Shown here: piece after piece, positions 1 through 11,907 of the stretch
Layout of the letters: each line of letters starts with the position of its first letter
Numbering within the stretch: the first letter of the stretch is position 1
Assembly: GCA_025175895.1 (NCBI GenBank)
Contig: CM045990.1
Location: 41,536,658 to 41,600,657, forward strand
DNA from: Wurfbainia villosa
Taxonomy: Eukaryota; Streptophyta; Magnoliopsida; Zingiberales; Zingiberaceae
Direction: 5' to 3'
Length of the DNA: 64,000 bases
Notes under the pieces: generated by a model
Seen by the model: only the letters and a program-made list of their open reading frames with translations
The model's database searches: none
What the model was told of the DNA's origin: nothing
Made by a program: the position numbers and the translations under genes

Positions 1-563
1 TCCAAGTCATCCATGACTTGTTCATCCATATGCTAGCCTTCAGGTGCTTCCATCGGCTATGTCATGCTAACGGTGTCTACACCGCCAAGACACATTGGAC
101 TTATGCTACCAAGACTCTTCTTGGACTTTATGTTGCCAACCATTGGACTTATGCTGCCAAGACTCCCGGTTGGACTTTACGCCGCCAATATCAAACCCCT
201 TGGACTTCTCAAATGCCAAGACTCAAGCTTGGACTTTCCCTTGCAAACCCATGTTAGACTTTCCATGGCAAGACCCATGCTTGGACTTTTCCTTGCAAAG
301 ACCCATGCTTGGACTTTACATGCCAAGTACTCAAGACTTGGAATTTCCATGACATGGTCAACTCCAGTCAACCATCAAAATCACCTCGAGTCAAACTCGA
401 GTCCGGTCAATCATGACCCGGGTCGATTGTGCCAACAATCTCCCCAATATATTATCAGACATCAATGTCAAACATCAATGTCAAACCTTCATGTCAAACA
501 TCAAAACATCGCTCGAGTAAACTCGAGTCCGGTCAATCGTGACCTGAGCCGATTGCATCAAAA
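1..563 (-). repeat. Left LTR of the Copia array (partial)
   Basis: The sequence aligns closely with 5222-5786 and 10427-10977, so roughly the first 980 bases of this LTR (plus-strand sense) lie outside the window. It ends at a damaged terminus, CAAAA instead of CAACA, just before the purine tract. Positions 80-350 hold imperfect repeats pairing CCAAG with CTTGG. The small plus-strand reading frames here are repeat by-products, not genes. Confidence 0.85.
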
Positions 564-580
564 ATCTCTCCCTTTTTGAT
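564..580 (-). other. Polypurine tract of the left array unit
   Basis: The plus strand reads ATCTCTCCCTTTTTGAT directly after the LTR end, so the minus strand carries a purine run ending at the 3' LTR. This is the plus-strand priming site of Copia elements. Confidence 0.75.
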
Positions 581-2470
581 CTTTGACAAAAACACATATC
601 TTTGAATTAGAACACTAACTCAATTCTTTTTATCAATTATCCCAAATTGGTAATCACAAACATTCTCTCCAATTCTCCAAATTGACAATTGATAACATCA
701 ATTGATAACACTCTCCATAACATTCTCCCCCTTTTTGACTAAAATCAAAAAGGTTATCTCTTCAAGGAGGTTAATGTCTCATGTCCCAATGAGATCTTAC
801 AATCTCTCCCTTGGTCCAAAAATACCTAGGATGCTACCATCTTCCTAGTGATAAGTCCCATATCACTCAAGAGAGGCAATCCTACACACTCTCCCAATTT
901 CCAAATTGGGTATCTCAAAATTCCATTTTCCCCCTCATGAGGAAAAATAACATCCATCATCCCTTGATGGATACCTCCCCATAAAGGTTTGCTCCCCCTT
1001 CACCATTGTACCAACAATGTCCTTGGAAAGTCCCTAAGCCAATAGGAACTCTAAACCATCAAAAAATAAGGTCTAAAGTTCAACATTGAACTTTTCCACC
1101 CTTAAATTTGATACATCACCCTAACACCTCTGCTAATCCATATCCAATGGATTTTCACCCTTTATAATGCTTCCCAAAGCATATCCTAGGGTTAGGAGTG
1201 GTTAGGGAACTTTACTATAGCTGAAATGGGCTAAACAACCTTGTTTTTCATGAAATTAGCCTGGTAGTTGACTCTATCAGAGATCAGTCGACTGCCACTC
1301 CCATCAGTCGACTTCCACAAAGGGCAGTCGACAGATAACTGAAAAATCTGATTTTTAATTATCAGAAATGAATTTTAAAAATTCATAAATAATTATACGT
1401 ATATCAAAAAATCATGTAAATTCATACGTATAATACTTATGACTAATATAATGGGTGAAAAATGTTAGAAAAATAATTTACCCATAACATAGTGAAATTG
1501 ACACAAAGTTCAAAACCATTGAAATTTTCAATGTTTTGGCCCTACTTTGTATCAATTTCATCAATTGTGATTGCTATCAAAAGTTAGACTTCACCAAGGT
1601 TTTCTAAAAGGATTTTAAAATGATTTTGAAAACCATATTGGATCATATTCCTTGGGCTTAATGTACATGACTTGTACACAAGCTTTCCCAATGATCCTCC
1701 TTTAGTTAAAGATGAGTTTTAGTTCATCTAGATGCAAAAACTATGCACCTTGAACTTAACTCATATCCTAGCATCTTACATGTATCTAGGGTGTATAAAT
1801 ACATATACATGTCAATTTAATGTGAGATGTGAGTTTTGGTTCATCTTAAAATAAAGCCTCATGCATTTTCTAAGGCAACACTACTTGATTCCCTTATAAA
1901 TGGGACTTCGAGTAATGTCATTGTTCTTAAATCAATTTAAATCAAATTAAATGCATGATTGATCATGGCATAAATGATAGCAATAATTAAGCATGACCAA
2001 TGATCATGATGTCATGGAATATGATATAATCTAAAAACACATGACATTAATCCTTAATTTTAAACATGATCATGACATATTAAATAATTAAAAATAGGTA
2101 TGATGTCATGACATGCTATATGACAATCAAGGCATGACAAATAAAAGGTATAGGTATAAGAATACCTAAATTTTAAAATTAGTTGTCATTTGATATAATT
2201 AAGTATATTTTTCCATATTGCTACTAATGTCCCAAGTGTGCCAAAAACCCAAAATGACACACTATGACCTCTAAAACTAAATTGTACCAATTTAATTGAT
2301 TTTTCATAATTCCAAAAATGTATTGGCACATCCTAAAATCTTTTAGGATCATAATATCAAATCTATTTCCAAGGTATCAATAACCTTGAAAATAACCTAA
2401 AGTGCCACCTTTACAATGGTTAGGTTAACTACCCTTCCATTTAAAATTGACACACCCTAAACCCATCTAG
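581..2470 (-). other. Non-coding 3' internal region, left array unit
   Basis: No reading frame resembles a pol domain. The stretch is AT-rich and matches 5803-7685 almost throughout. It has several extra purine tracts near its LTR end (pyrimidine runs near 725-740 and 870-1000 on the plus strand). CAGTCGACTG-like palindromes occur at about 1285-1335. It occupies the place where a complete Copia element would carry pol. Confidence 0.7.
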
Positions 2471-2609
2471 TGTGAATCAATCACGCTCTTAGGAACCCAA
2501 AACCTATTTGAGCTCCTAGGGTTAATTAGGTATTCCTTAGGGATAACCTCCCTAGATACCTTCCTAATGACCCTTCTAGGCTTGTTAGCCTTGGTCATTT
2601 GGGTCTTAA

Positions 2610-4070
2610 CTAGTTAACCTTAGGGATTGCCTCCCTAGTAACCTTCTTAGTGGTCTTCCTAGGTTTCATGGAAACCTTAGCCACTAAGCACCTACCTTGG
2701 TCAACCTTAGGGATGACTTCCCTATTGACTTTGGTTTTCCTAGCCCCATTTTGTGTTCCAAAATCAAATGGAACATTGTGGTAAGTCTTTTTGTGCTTAG
2801 GCTTGCTCTTGGATGGTTCTTGTTTCCTAGGTCTTTGACTTTGACTTTTAGACCCTATGCTTTGACCATTTGACCCTTTAATTGAATTTTGTATCTTTGC
2901 AAGGGTCTTCTCTAATTTCTCAAGCCTTGACCTCAAGGCTTGGTTTTTCAATTCTAATTGCCCAATTTTCGATTTTTCATTTGGTCTTTGGGCATTGTTT
3001 TTCCTAGGCATATGCCTAGTCCATTTGGGATTGAAACCTAGGTGCTCTTGTACATTTCTAATTGTCTCCCTAGGTAAAATTGGTCTAGAATTGTTCGACC
3101 TAGATTTGTCTTTAGATAAGATATTTTGAGGGACATTAGTCCCAAATTTCTCCTTATTCCTAAGGTTGACCTTCTTAGCTCCTAAACAATATTCATTGTT
3201 CCTAGCATGCTTGTCATGATAAATTGCAAGAGAATTAAAATTCCTAGCATGCTTTTGTCTATTAACTAAAGAAAGAGCATTACTAAATTTTACCTTAGGG
3301 ATTGCTTTAGAAGCTCCCGCTACATGTGATACTCCCTCTTGAGTCTTCTTGCTCCCCCTAGAGCATTGACTCATATAGTGCCCCTTCTGATGGCACTTGA
3401 AGCAAATGATATGCTCCTTGCTCCTTTGCATTGAGGCACCGGTCTCCTTGACTTTTTCGTTTACTTTTGGTGTCGGAGGAGATTTTTTTACTTTCTTTGG
3501 GCACTTGCTCTTGTTGTGCCCGACTTCCCTACACTCAAAGTATATAATATTAAATTTATTATTAATTGACATGCTTGAGTTACCTAGTTCGGCGGTGGTG
3601 ATCGGAGTGGGTTCTTCATCCCTCCCAGAGGTTGAGGCTTCTTCTTGATTTTGCTCCGGCTCCGGTGTGGATGGTCTCTCCTCCCCCTCAATCTTTGAAG
3701 TGGAGGCTTCTTCCACTTTTTCCTCTTCTTCCACCGATTCGGAGGTTGACTCCCAATCAACTTCCGAATCCTCACTCGCTTGTGAGGATGAGGATTTATC
3801 TTCGGCCACTTCTTCTTGAGTCGGTGATGGGTCTTCATGGAGCTTGGCTAATTCCCTCCAAAACTCCTTGTCATCCATGCAATCACCTAGGCTACACAAG
3901 AAGTCATTAGGAATTAAATCAAAAATAAATTTGATTACCTTCTTATTTTTCTCGAATTGTTGGAGTTGCTCCTCACTCCGTCTCTTCTTTTTAAGGAAGC
4001 CTCCCTTTGATCCTCTTGGATATTGGAATCCTTCTATTAGGTTGGACCACTCCTCTAAATCTTTCATCAT
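2610..4070 (-). CDS. Copia gag-like protein, left array unit (damaged at both ends)
   Basis: The 486-residue open frame encodes a nucleocapsid-type Gag that would package element RNA. Residues 1-100 resemble the plant Copia Gag (UBN2-like) domain. An acidic Ser/Glu-rich stretch follows, then two zinc knuckles: the first is broken (YFECREVGH, Cys1 replaced by Tyr), the second intact (CFKCHQKGHYMSQC). The C-terminal half is basic with a coiled-coil-like Leu/Glu segment. Homology extends upstream to an ATG at 4177-4175 but is blocked by two TGA codons, one where the sister copy has CGA. A one-base loss near 2610 makes a TAG stop; homologous C-terminal codons continue to about 2474. No pol follows. 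It is probably a recent pseudogene, or translated from an internal start. Confidence 0.75.
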   Translation of the reverse strand: MMKDLEEWSNLIEGFQYPRGSKGGFLKKKRRSEEQLQQFEKNKKVIKFIFDLIPNDFLCSLGDCMDDKEFWRELAKLHEDPSPTQEEVAEDKSSSSQASEDSEVDWESTSESVEEEEKVEEASTSKIEGEERPSTPEPEQNQEEASTSGRDEEPTPITTAELGNSSMSINNKFNIIYFECREVGHNKSKCPKKVKKSPPTPKVNEKVKETGASMQRSKEHIICFKCHQKGHYMSQCSRGSKKTQEGVSHVAGASKAIPKVKFSNALSLVNRQKHARNFNSLAIYHDKHARNNEYCLGAKKVNLRNKEKFGTNVPQNILSKDKSRSNNSRPILPRETIRNVQEHLGFNPKWTRHMPRKNNAQRPNEKSKIGQLELKNQALRSRLEKLEKTLAKIQNSIKGSNGQSIGSKSQSQRPRKQEPSKSKPKHKKTYHNVPFDFGTQNGARKTKVNREVIPKVDQGRCLVAKVSMKPRKTTKKVTREAIPKVN

Positions 4071-4231
4071 AAAAAAATCTTCAATTCTTCTCTTCCAAGA
4101 ATTGAAGCCTTCTCATCCATATACGGTGTAAGGCACCGGTGTGTTGATGTCTCAACCTAGTTGTTCTTCCAACTCCATCTTCACCCTCTAGCATCTTTGC
4201 TCTCAGCGGTTAGTCCGTAGAAGAGTCTCGG

Positions 4232-4243
4232 GCTCTGATACCA
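4232..4243 (-). other. Primer-binding site (initiator Met-tRNA type)
   Basis: On the minus strand this reads TGGTATCAGAGC, complementary to the 3' end of plant initiator methionine tRNA. It lies two bases inside the LTR that starts at 4246 and fixes the minus orientation. Confidence 0.9.
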
Positions 4244-4245
4244 AT

Positions 4246-5786
4246 TGTAGAGAAAATGTTGACCGCTAGAGGGGGGGAGGGGGTGAATAGCGTCGATTCG
4301 ATACGTGATGGAATTCGTTCGCATTTGTCTCTACACAATCGTTAGTACGCAGCGGAATATAGAAGTACAATATAAAGACAAAGACGAATACACAATAACA
4401 AGACAAAGATGTAACGTGGTTCGAAACCGAATGGTTCCTACTCTACAGATCGAGCTCTAAAGAGCTCTAGTGATGCACACACAATCACTAATCACAAATA
4501 ATCCGGAGGTGGAGAAATCCCTAACAAGTGATTACAAAAGTAATACAATAAGAATACAAGAAACTACACTAAAATGCAAGTAAAGAAAATTTTACACCGA
4601 GCTTTTGAATGCTTACTTGCTAGGTTGATCGAGTAGCACTTGGAGACCCTGAATTGCAGCTGCAACTCGCCCCAAAACACCTCAAAGAACCTTCAAAAAC
4701 CGGATGTGATTTTTTCCTCCACGAGCTCCATTTAAAGCTTCTGCTTGGGGTGGAAATCGCCAATCAGTAGACTAATCGGGACCATCAGTCGACTGATGAC
4801 ACTGTTGCTGTGAGACAACAGTGTAATCCACCCTGGAAAAATTCAACGGATAGGACATCAATCGACTAATCATGTCCATCAGTCGACTGATCGAGCCTTC
4901 ACTCGATTTCTAACCCCAGCAGTCGAGTCTCGACTCGATTCTGTGCCTGAGATTCCGAGCACCAATCGACTGATCACAAGATCAGTCGACTACCCACCTC
5001 TGGCAGTCGACTGTTAGGGCACTCCCCGCAGTCAAACCCTAGTTGACTCATGTCAGTCGATTGCCACATGAAACCAATCGACTAATACACCTCAAACATG
5101 AGGTTTTAATCTCAAACATGAGGTTTAACCCAAGTATGATTCCCCCATACTTGCTAGACCACCCTTAGCCTAGACCTAAGCCTTCTAGCCACCTCCGTCA
5201 GCCTCGCACCTATCGGATCCCTCCAAGTCATCCATGACTTGTTCATCCATACGCTAGCCTTCAGGTGCTTCCATCGGCTATGTCGTGCTAACGGTGTCTA
5301 CATCACCAAAGCACATTGAACTTATACTGCTAAGACTCCACTTGGACTTTACGTCACCAACCATTGGACTTATGTTGCCAAGTCTCCCGCTTGGACTTTA
5401 CGCCGCCAATATCAAACCCCTTGGACTTCTCAAATGCCAAGACTCAAGCTTGGACTTTCCCTTGCCAAACCATGTTGGACTTTCCAAGCCAAGACCCATG
5501 CTTGGACTTTTCCTTGCAAAGACCCATGCTTGGACTTTACATGTCAAGTACTCAAGACTTGGACTTTCCATGACATGGTCAACTCCAGTAAACCATCAAA
5601 ATCACCTCGAGTAAAACTCGAGTCCGGTCAATCATGACCCGGGTCGATTGTGCCAACAATCTTCCCAAAACATTATAAGACATCAATGTCAAACATCAAT
5701 GTCAAACCTTCATGTCAAACATCAAAACATCGCTCGAGTCAAACTCGAGTCCGGTCAATCGTGACCTGGGTCGATTGCACCCAACA
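4246..5786 (-). repeat. Shared middle LTR of the Copia array
   Basis: The 1,541-base LTR runs from TGTAGAG to CCAACA on the plus strand. A primer site sits on its left and a purine tract on its right, so it closes one internal region and opens the next. In transcription order it has a hairpin-repeat zone (5285-5573), a palindrome cluster (4760-5095) and a TTTAAA TATA-like box (about 4731). It holds about three perfect CAGTCGACTG sites against seven in the right LTR; most lost sites differ by G-to-A or C-to-T changes. Confidence 0.88.
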
Positions 5787-7685
5787 ATCTCTCCCTTTTT
5801 GATGTTTGACAAAAATACATATCATTGAGTTAGAACACTAACTCAATTCTTTTTTATCAATTATCCCAAATTGGTAATCCCAAACATTCTCCCCAATTCT
5901 CCGAATTGACAATTGATAACATCAATTGATAACACTCTCCGTAACATTCTCCCCCAAAACATTCTCCCCCTTTTTGACTAACATCAAAAAGGTTATCTCT
6001 CCAAGGAGGTCAATGTCTCATGTCCCAATGAGATCTTACAATCTCCCCCTTGGTCCAAAAATACCTAGGATGCTACCATCTTCCTAGTGATAAATCCCAT
6101 ATCACTCAAGAGAGACAATCCTACACACTCTCTCTATTTCCAAATTAGGTATCTCAAAATTCCATTTCCCCCCTCATGAGGAAAAATACCATCCATCATC
6201 CCTTGATGGATACCTCCCCCTAAAAGCTTGCTCCCCCTTGACCATTGCACCAACAATGTCCTTGGGAAGTCCCTAAGCCAATAGAAACTCTAAACCATCA
6301 AAAAATAAGGTCTAAAGTTCAACATTGTACTTTTCTATCCTTAAATATGATACATTACCCTAACACCTCTCCTAATCCATATCCAATGGATTTTCACACT
6401 TTATAATGCTTTCCAAAACATATCCTAGGGTTAGGAGTGGTTAGGGAACTTTAGCATGGCTGAAAATGGGCTAAACAACCTTGTTTTTCCCGAAATCAGC
6501 CTAGCAGTTGACTCTATCAGAGATCAGTCGACTGCCACTCCCATCAATCAACTGCCACAAAGGGCAGTCAACTGATAATTGAAAAATCCAATTTTCCGTT
6601 ATCAGAAATGGATTTTGAAAATTCATAAATAATTATACGTATATCGAAAAATCATGAAAATTTATACGTATAATACTTATGACTAATACAATGGGTGAAA
6701 AATGTTAGAAAAATAATTTACCCATAAAATAGTGAAATTGACACAAAGTTCAAAACCATTAAAATTTTCAATGTTTTGGCCCTACTTTATATCAACTTCA
6801 TCAATGGTGATTGCTATCAAAAAATAGACTTCACCAAGGTTTTCTAAAGGGATTTTAAAATGATTTTGAAAACCTATATTGGATTATATTCCTTGGGATT
6901 AATGTACATAACTTGTACACAAGCTTTCCCAATGATCCTCCTTTAGTTAAAAATGAGTTTTAGTTCATCTAGATGCAAAAACTATGCACCTTGAACTTAA
7001 CTCATATCCTATCATCTCACATGTATCTAGGGTGTATAAATACACATACATGTCAATTTAATATGAGATGTGGGTTTTGGTTCATCTTAAACTAAAGCCT
7101 CATGCATTTTTTAAGGCAACATTACTTGATTCCCTTATAAATGGGATTTCAAGTCATGTCATTGTCCTTAAATCAATTTAAATCAAATTAAATGCATCAA
7201 TGATAGCAATAATTAAACATGACCAATTATCATGATGTCATGACATATGATATAATCTAAAAACACATGACATTAATCCTTAATCTTAAACATGATCATG
7301 ACATATTAAATAATTAAAAATAGATATGATGTCATGACATGTTATATGACAATCAAGGCATGACAAATAAAAGGTATAGGTATAAGAATACCTAAAATTT
7401 AAAATTAGTTGCCATTTGATATAATTAAGTATATTTTGCCATATTGCTACTAATGTCCCAAGTGTGCCAAAAACCCAAAATGACACACTATGACCTCTAA
7501 AACTAAATTATGCCAATTTAATTGATTTTTTATAATTCCAAAAATGTATTGGCACATCCTAAAATCTTTTAGGATCATAATATCAAATCTATTTCCAAGG
7601 TATCCATAACCTTGAAAATTACCTAATGACCACCTTTACTATGGTTAGGTTAACTACCTTTCGATTTAAAATTGACACACCCTAA
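5787..7685 (-). other. Purine tract and non-coding 3' internal region, right array unit
   Basis: Positions 5787-5803 are the purine tract (plus strand ATCTCTCCCTTTTTGAT). The rest is AT-rich and almost collinear with 581-2470, with further pyrimidine runs near 5945-5975. I see no coding capacity; the short open frame at 7286-7486 lacks any family signature. Confidence 0.7.
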
Positions 7686-7691
7686 ACCCAT

Positions 7692-9125
7692 CTAGCGTGA
7701 ATCGATCACGCTCTTAGGAACCCAAAACCTATTTGAGATCCTAGGGTTAATTAGGTATTCCTTAGGGATAACCTCCCTAGATACCTTCCTAATGACCCTT
7801 CTAGGCTTGGTAGCCTTGGTCATTTGGGTATTAACTAGGTTAACCTTAGGGATTGCCTCCCTAGTAACCTTCTTAGTGGTCTTCCTAGGTTTCATGGAAA
7901 CCTTGGCCACTAAGCACCTACCTTGGTCAACCTTAGGGATGACTTCTCTATTGACCTTGGTTTTCCTAGCCCCATTTTGTGTTCCATAATCAAATGGAAC
8001 ATTGTGGTAGGTCTTATTGGGCTTAGGCTTGCCCTTGGATGGTTCTTGTTTCTTAGGTCTTTGACTTTGACTTTTAGACCCTATGCTTTGACCATTTGAC
8101 CCTTTAATTGAATTTTGTATCTTTGCAAGGGTCTTCTCTAATTTCTCAAGCCTTGACCTCAAGGCTTGGTTTTCCAATTCTAATTGCCCAATTTTCGATT
8201 TTTCATTTGGTCTTTGGGCATTGTTTTTCCTAGGCATATGCCTAGTCCATTTGGGGTTGAAACCTAGGTGCTCTTGTACCTTTCTAATTGTCTCCCTAGG
8301 TAGAATTGGTCTAGAATTGTTTGACCTAGATTTGTCTTTAGATAAGATATTTTTAGGGACATTAGTCCCAAATTTCTCCTTATTCCTAAGGTTGACCTTC
8401 TTAGCTCCTAAACAATATTCATTGTTCCTAGCATGCTTGTCATGATAAATTGCAAGAGAATTAAAATTCCTAGCATGCTTTTGTCTATTAACAAAAGAAA
8501 GATCATTACTAAATTTTACCTTAGGGATTGCTTTAGAAGCTCCCCCTACATGTGATACTCCCTCTTGAGTCTTCTTGCTCCCCCTAGAGCATTGACTTCT
8601 ATTGTGCCCCTTTTGATGACACTTGAAGCAAATGATGTGCTCCTTGCTCCTTTGCGTTGAGGCACCGGTCTCCTTGACTTTTTCGTTTACTTTTGGTGTC
8701 GGAGGAGCTTTCTTTACTTTCTTTGACCACTTGCTCTTGTAGTGCCCGGCTTCCCTACACTCAAAGTATATAATATTAAATTTATTATTAATTGACATGC
8801 TTGAGTTACCTAGTTCGGCGGTGGTGATCGGAGTGGGTTTTTCATTCCTCCCGGAGGTTAAGGCTTCTTCTTGATTTTGCTCCGGCTCCGGTGTGGATGG
8901 TCTCTCCTCCCCCTCAATCTTTGAAGTGGAGGCTTCTTCCACTTTTTCCTCTTCTTCCACAGATTCGAAGGTTGACTCCCTATCAACTTCCGAATCCTCA
9001 CTTGCTTGTGAGGATGAGGATTCATCTTCGGCCTCCTCTTCTTGAGCCGGTGATGGGTCTTCATAGAGCTTGGCCAATTCCCTCCAAAGTTCCTTGACAT
9101 CCATGCAATCACCTTGACTACACAA
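7692..9125 (-). CDS. Copia gag-like protein, right array unit (N-terminus interrupted)
   Basis: The 477-residue frame is a close sister of the gag at 2610-4070. It has the acidic Ser-rich segment, a first zinc knuckle with Tyr in place of Cys1 (YFECREAGHYKSKW, last Cys also lost), an intact second knuckle (CFKCHQKGHNRSQC) and a basic C-terminal half. Unlike the left copy it keeps the full C-terminus, ending FWVPKSVIDSR. The expected gag start is an ATG at 9406-9404. The frame is cut by a TGA near 9206 where the left copy has CGG, so the listed start at 9125 is only the first Met after the break. Gag ends exactly where protease would begin in complete relatives. Confidence 0.72.
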   Translation of the reverse strand: MCSQGDCMDVKELWRELAKLYEDPSPAQEEEAEDESSSSQASEDSEVDRESTFESVEEEEKVEEASTSKIEGEERPSTPEPEQNQEEALTSGRNEKPTPITTAELGNSSMSINNKFNIIYFECREAGHYKSKWSKKVKKAPPTPKVNEKVKETGASTQRSKEHIICFKCHQKGHNRSQCSRGSKKTQEGVSHVGGASKAIPKVKFSNDLSFVNRQKHARNFNSLAIYHDKHARNNEYCLGAKKVNLRNKEKFGTNVPKNILSKDKSRSNNSRPILPRETIRKVQEHLGFNPKWTRHMPRKNNAQRPNEKSKIGQLELENQALRSRLEKLEKTLAKIQNSIKGSNGQSIGSKSQSQRPKKQEPSKGKPKPNKTYHNVPFDYGTQNGARKTKVNREVIPKVDQGRCLVAKVSMKPRKTTKKVTREAIPKVNLVNTQMTKATKPRRVIRKVSREVIPKEYLINPRISNRFWVPKSVIDSR

Positions 9126-9459
9126 GAAGTCATTAGGAATTAAATCAAAAATAAATTTGATTACCTTCTTGTTTTTCTCGAATTGTTGGAGTTGCTCCTC
9201 ACTTCATGTCTTCTTTTTGAGGAAGCCTCCCTTTGGTCCTCTTAGATATTGGAATCCTTCTATTAGGATGGACCACTCCTCTAAATTCCTCATCATCAAA
9301 AAATCTTCAATTCTTCTCTTCCAAGAATTGAAGCCTTCTCGTCCATATAGGGTGTAAGGCACAGGTGTGTGTTGATGTCTCAACCTAGTTGTTCTTCCAA
9401 CTCCATCTTCACCCTCTAGTATCTTTGCTCCCGGCGGTTAGTCTGTAGAAGAGCCCCGG

Positions 9460-9471
9460 GCTCTGATACCA
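9460..9471 (-). other. Primer-binding site
   Basis: TGGTATCAGAGC on the minus strand, two bases inside the LTR starting at 9474. It marks the 5' end of the right array unit. Confidence 0.9.
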
Positions 9472-9473
9472 AT

Positions 9474-10977
9474 TGTAGAGGAAATGTTGACCACTAGAGG
9501 GGGGGGGGTGAATAGCGTCGATTCGATACGTGATGGAATTCATTCACGTTTGTCTCTACACAATCGTTAGTATGCAGCGGAATATAGAAGTACAATATAA
9601 AGACAAATATGAATACACAATCACAAGACAAAGATGTAATGTGGTTCAGAACCGAATGGTTCATACTTCACGGATTGAGCTCTAGTGATGCACACGCAAT
9701 CACTAATCATAAATAACTTCTTCTCGGAACAATCCGGAGGCAGAAAAACCCCTTACAAGTGATTACAAAAGTAATACAATAAGAATACAAGCAACTACAC
9801 TAAAATACAAGTAAAGAAAACTTTACACCGAGCTTTTGAATGCTTGCTTGCTAGGTTTATCGAGCAGCAACTCGCCCCAAAACACCTCAAAGAACCTTCA
9901 AAAACCGGATGTGATTTCCTCCTCCATGAGCTCCATTTAAAGCTTTTGCCTGGGCTGGAAATCTCCGATCAGTCGACTGATCGGGACCATCAGTCGACTG
10001 ATGACACTGTTGTTGTGAGACAATGGTGTAATCCACGTTGGAAAAATCCAATGGATAGGATATCAGTCGACTGATCATGTTCATCAGTCGACTGATCGAG
10101 CCTTCACTCGACTGCTAACCTCAGCAGTCGAGTCTCGACTCGATTCTGTGCCCAAGATTCCGAGCACCAATCAACTGATCACAAGATCAGTCGACTGCTA
10201 GGCCAATCAATCGACTACCCACCTCTGGCAGTCGACTGCTAGGGCACTCCCCGCAGTCAAACCCTAGTTGACTCATGCCAGTCGACTGCCACATGACACC
10301 AGTCAACTGATGCACCTCAAACATGAGGTTTAACCCAAGTATGATTCCCCCATACTTGCTAGACCACCCTTAGCCTAGACCTAAGCCTTCTAGCCACTTC
10401 CGTCAGCCTTGCACCTATCGGATCCCTCCAAGTCATCCATGACTTGTTCATCCATATGCTAGCCTTCAGGTGCTTCCATTGGCTATGTCGTGCTAACGGT
10501 GTCTACACTACCAAGGCACATTGGACTTATGCTGCCAAGACTCTGCTTGGACTTTACGCCGCCAACCATTGGACTTATGCTGCCAAGACTCCCACTTGGA
10601 CTTTACGCTGCCAATATCAAACCCCTTGGACTTCTCAAATGCCAAGACTCAAGCTTGGACTTTCCCTTGCCAACCCATGTTGGACTTTCCATGTTAAGAC
10701 CCATGCTTGGACTTTTCCTTGCCAAGACCCATGCTTAAACTTTACATGTCAAGTACTCAAGACTTGGACTTTCCATGACATGGTCAACTCCAGTCAACCA
10801 TCAAAATCACCTCGAGTCAAACTCGAGTCCGGTCAATCATGACCCGGGTCGATTGTGTCAACAATCTCCCCAAAACATTATCAGACATTTATGTCAAACC
10901 TTCATGTCAAACATCAAAACATCGCTCGAGTCAAACTCGAGTCCCGTCAATCGTGACCTGGGCTAATTGCACCAACA
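9474..10977 (-). repeat. Right LTR of the Copia array
   Basis: The 1,504-base LTR starts TGTAGAG and ends ACCAACA on the plus strand. It is the best preserved of the three copies: seven perfect CAGTCGACTG palindromes lie at 9970, 9991, 10064, 10085, 10188, 10229 and 10279. The hairpin-repeat zone is at 10480-10770. The first five bases beyond its end are CGTGA, the expected target-site duplicate. Confidence 0.88.
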
Positions 10978-11864
10978 CGTGACATAATATCCTGTTGATA
11001 CAAGACCTTTCGGCCACAATCACACAACATATACATATATGTATAATCCAAAATCACAGCGGAATCATCAGATAAAGTAAAAGAACTCGACATCGCTACA
11101 TACCAGTATGACTAACCACAACATAAATAAAGTATCATTAAAACCCGAATCAACAACTGCGTACATCAACAAAAGTCCAACACTACAATCCGGACATAAA
11201 ACCAAGGTTTATCAAGAGATACACAGAAAAACTCAAAACTCAAGACCCTCGGATGTGAGATGAGATGATGTCAGCCAGCGATGCTCCAATCCCATCACGG
11301 AGTCGGCTATCTGTTACCTGGGCGACAAGAAAACCTAGGGTCTGTGGTGGTGAGTATAAAATTCAGCAATAATAAGAATAGAAGTGCATGCATAATATAT
11401 ATATCATATGTGAGTCAACAATATACTGTCTAAAAGTATAATAGATATACACCAAAATGATATAACAACTGTATAACCAATTGATCAATAATAACAACAT
11501 AGGGTACTGACATACCTGAAGATCGGCAACGATGCAACTCATACAACTTGAGTATAAGTACCATAATACAACACCTATAACATGGTAGAGTAATATTAAC
11601 TCTGTAATCGAGAAAATCGCCATACTAACATTCTATGTCAAATACAACAATGAACCGGGTCCATCCTGTATCACCTCAAGGTAATGGTCAAAGGTAAACA
11701 TCAGTCTGACCAACTCAACACTGGTAATCCACACACGACCATATAGAATATGCAAGTAGAATGCAAGATGATGTAAAATCAAATGCAGCAAGTATAGCTC
11801 AAACAAATGCAATATCATAACGATCATATATATAGGCTCTATCTATATATATTCTCATCACACT

Positions 11865-11868
<4 letters not shown>

Positions 11869-11904
<36 letters not shown>
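11869..11904. repeat. (TA)18 microsatellite in element B LTR
   Basis: An uninterrupted TA run of about 36 bases. The other LTR of the same element lacks it here and has a separate TA run at 17760-17780. Confidence 0.95.

Positions 11905-11907
<3 letters not shown>

Larger units (their letters stand above)
1..10977 (-). mobile_element. Tandem gag-only Copia array (LTR-gag-LTR-gag-LTR), left end off-window
   Basis: Two internal regions of about 3.7 kb are bounded by three copies of one LTR in the same orientation. Each internal region reads, on the minus strand, PBS, gag, about 1.9 kb of non-coding DNA, purine tract. No protease, integrase, reverse transcriptase or RNase H is visible, so both units are non-autonomous. 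The middle LTR (4246-5786) serves as 5' LTR of the left unit and 3' LTR of the right unit. That layout is usually produced by unequal recombination between LTRs of one element. Both units share a derived loss of the first zinc-knuckle cysteine, so they are close relatives. The right end abuts element B LTR sequence at 10978, so the array was inserted into that LTR. Confidence 0.85.

Noticed and set aside
10444..10842. 132-codon plus-strand open frame
   Set aside because: It is read-through of the CCAAG/CTTGG repeats in an LTR; the same peptide pattern recurs in several frames at every LTR of the family.
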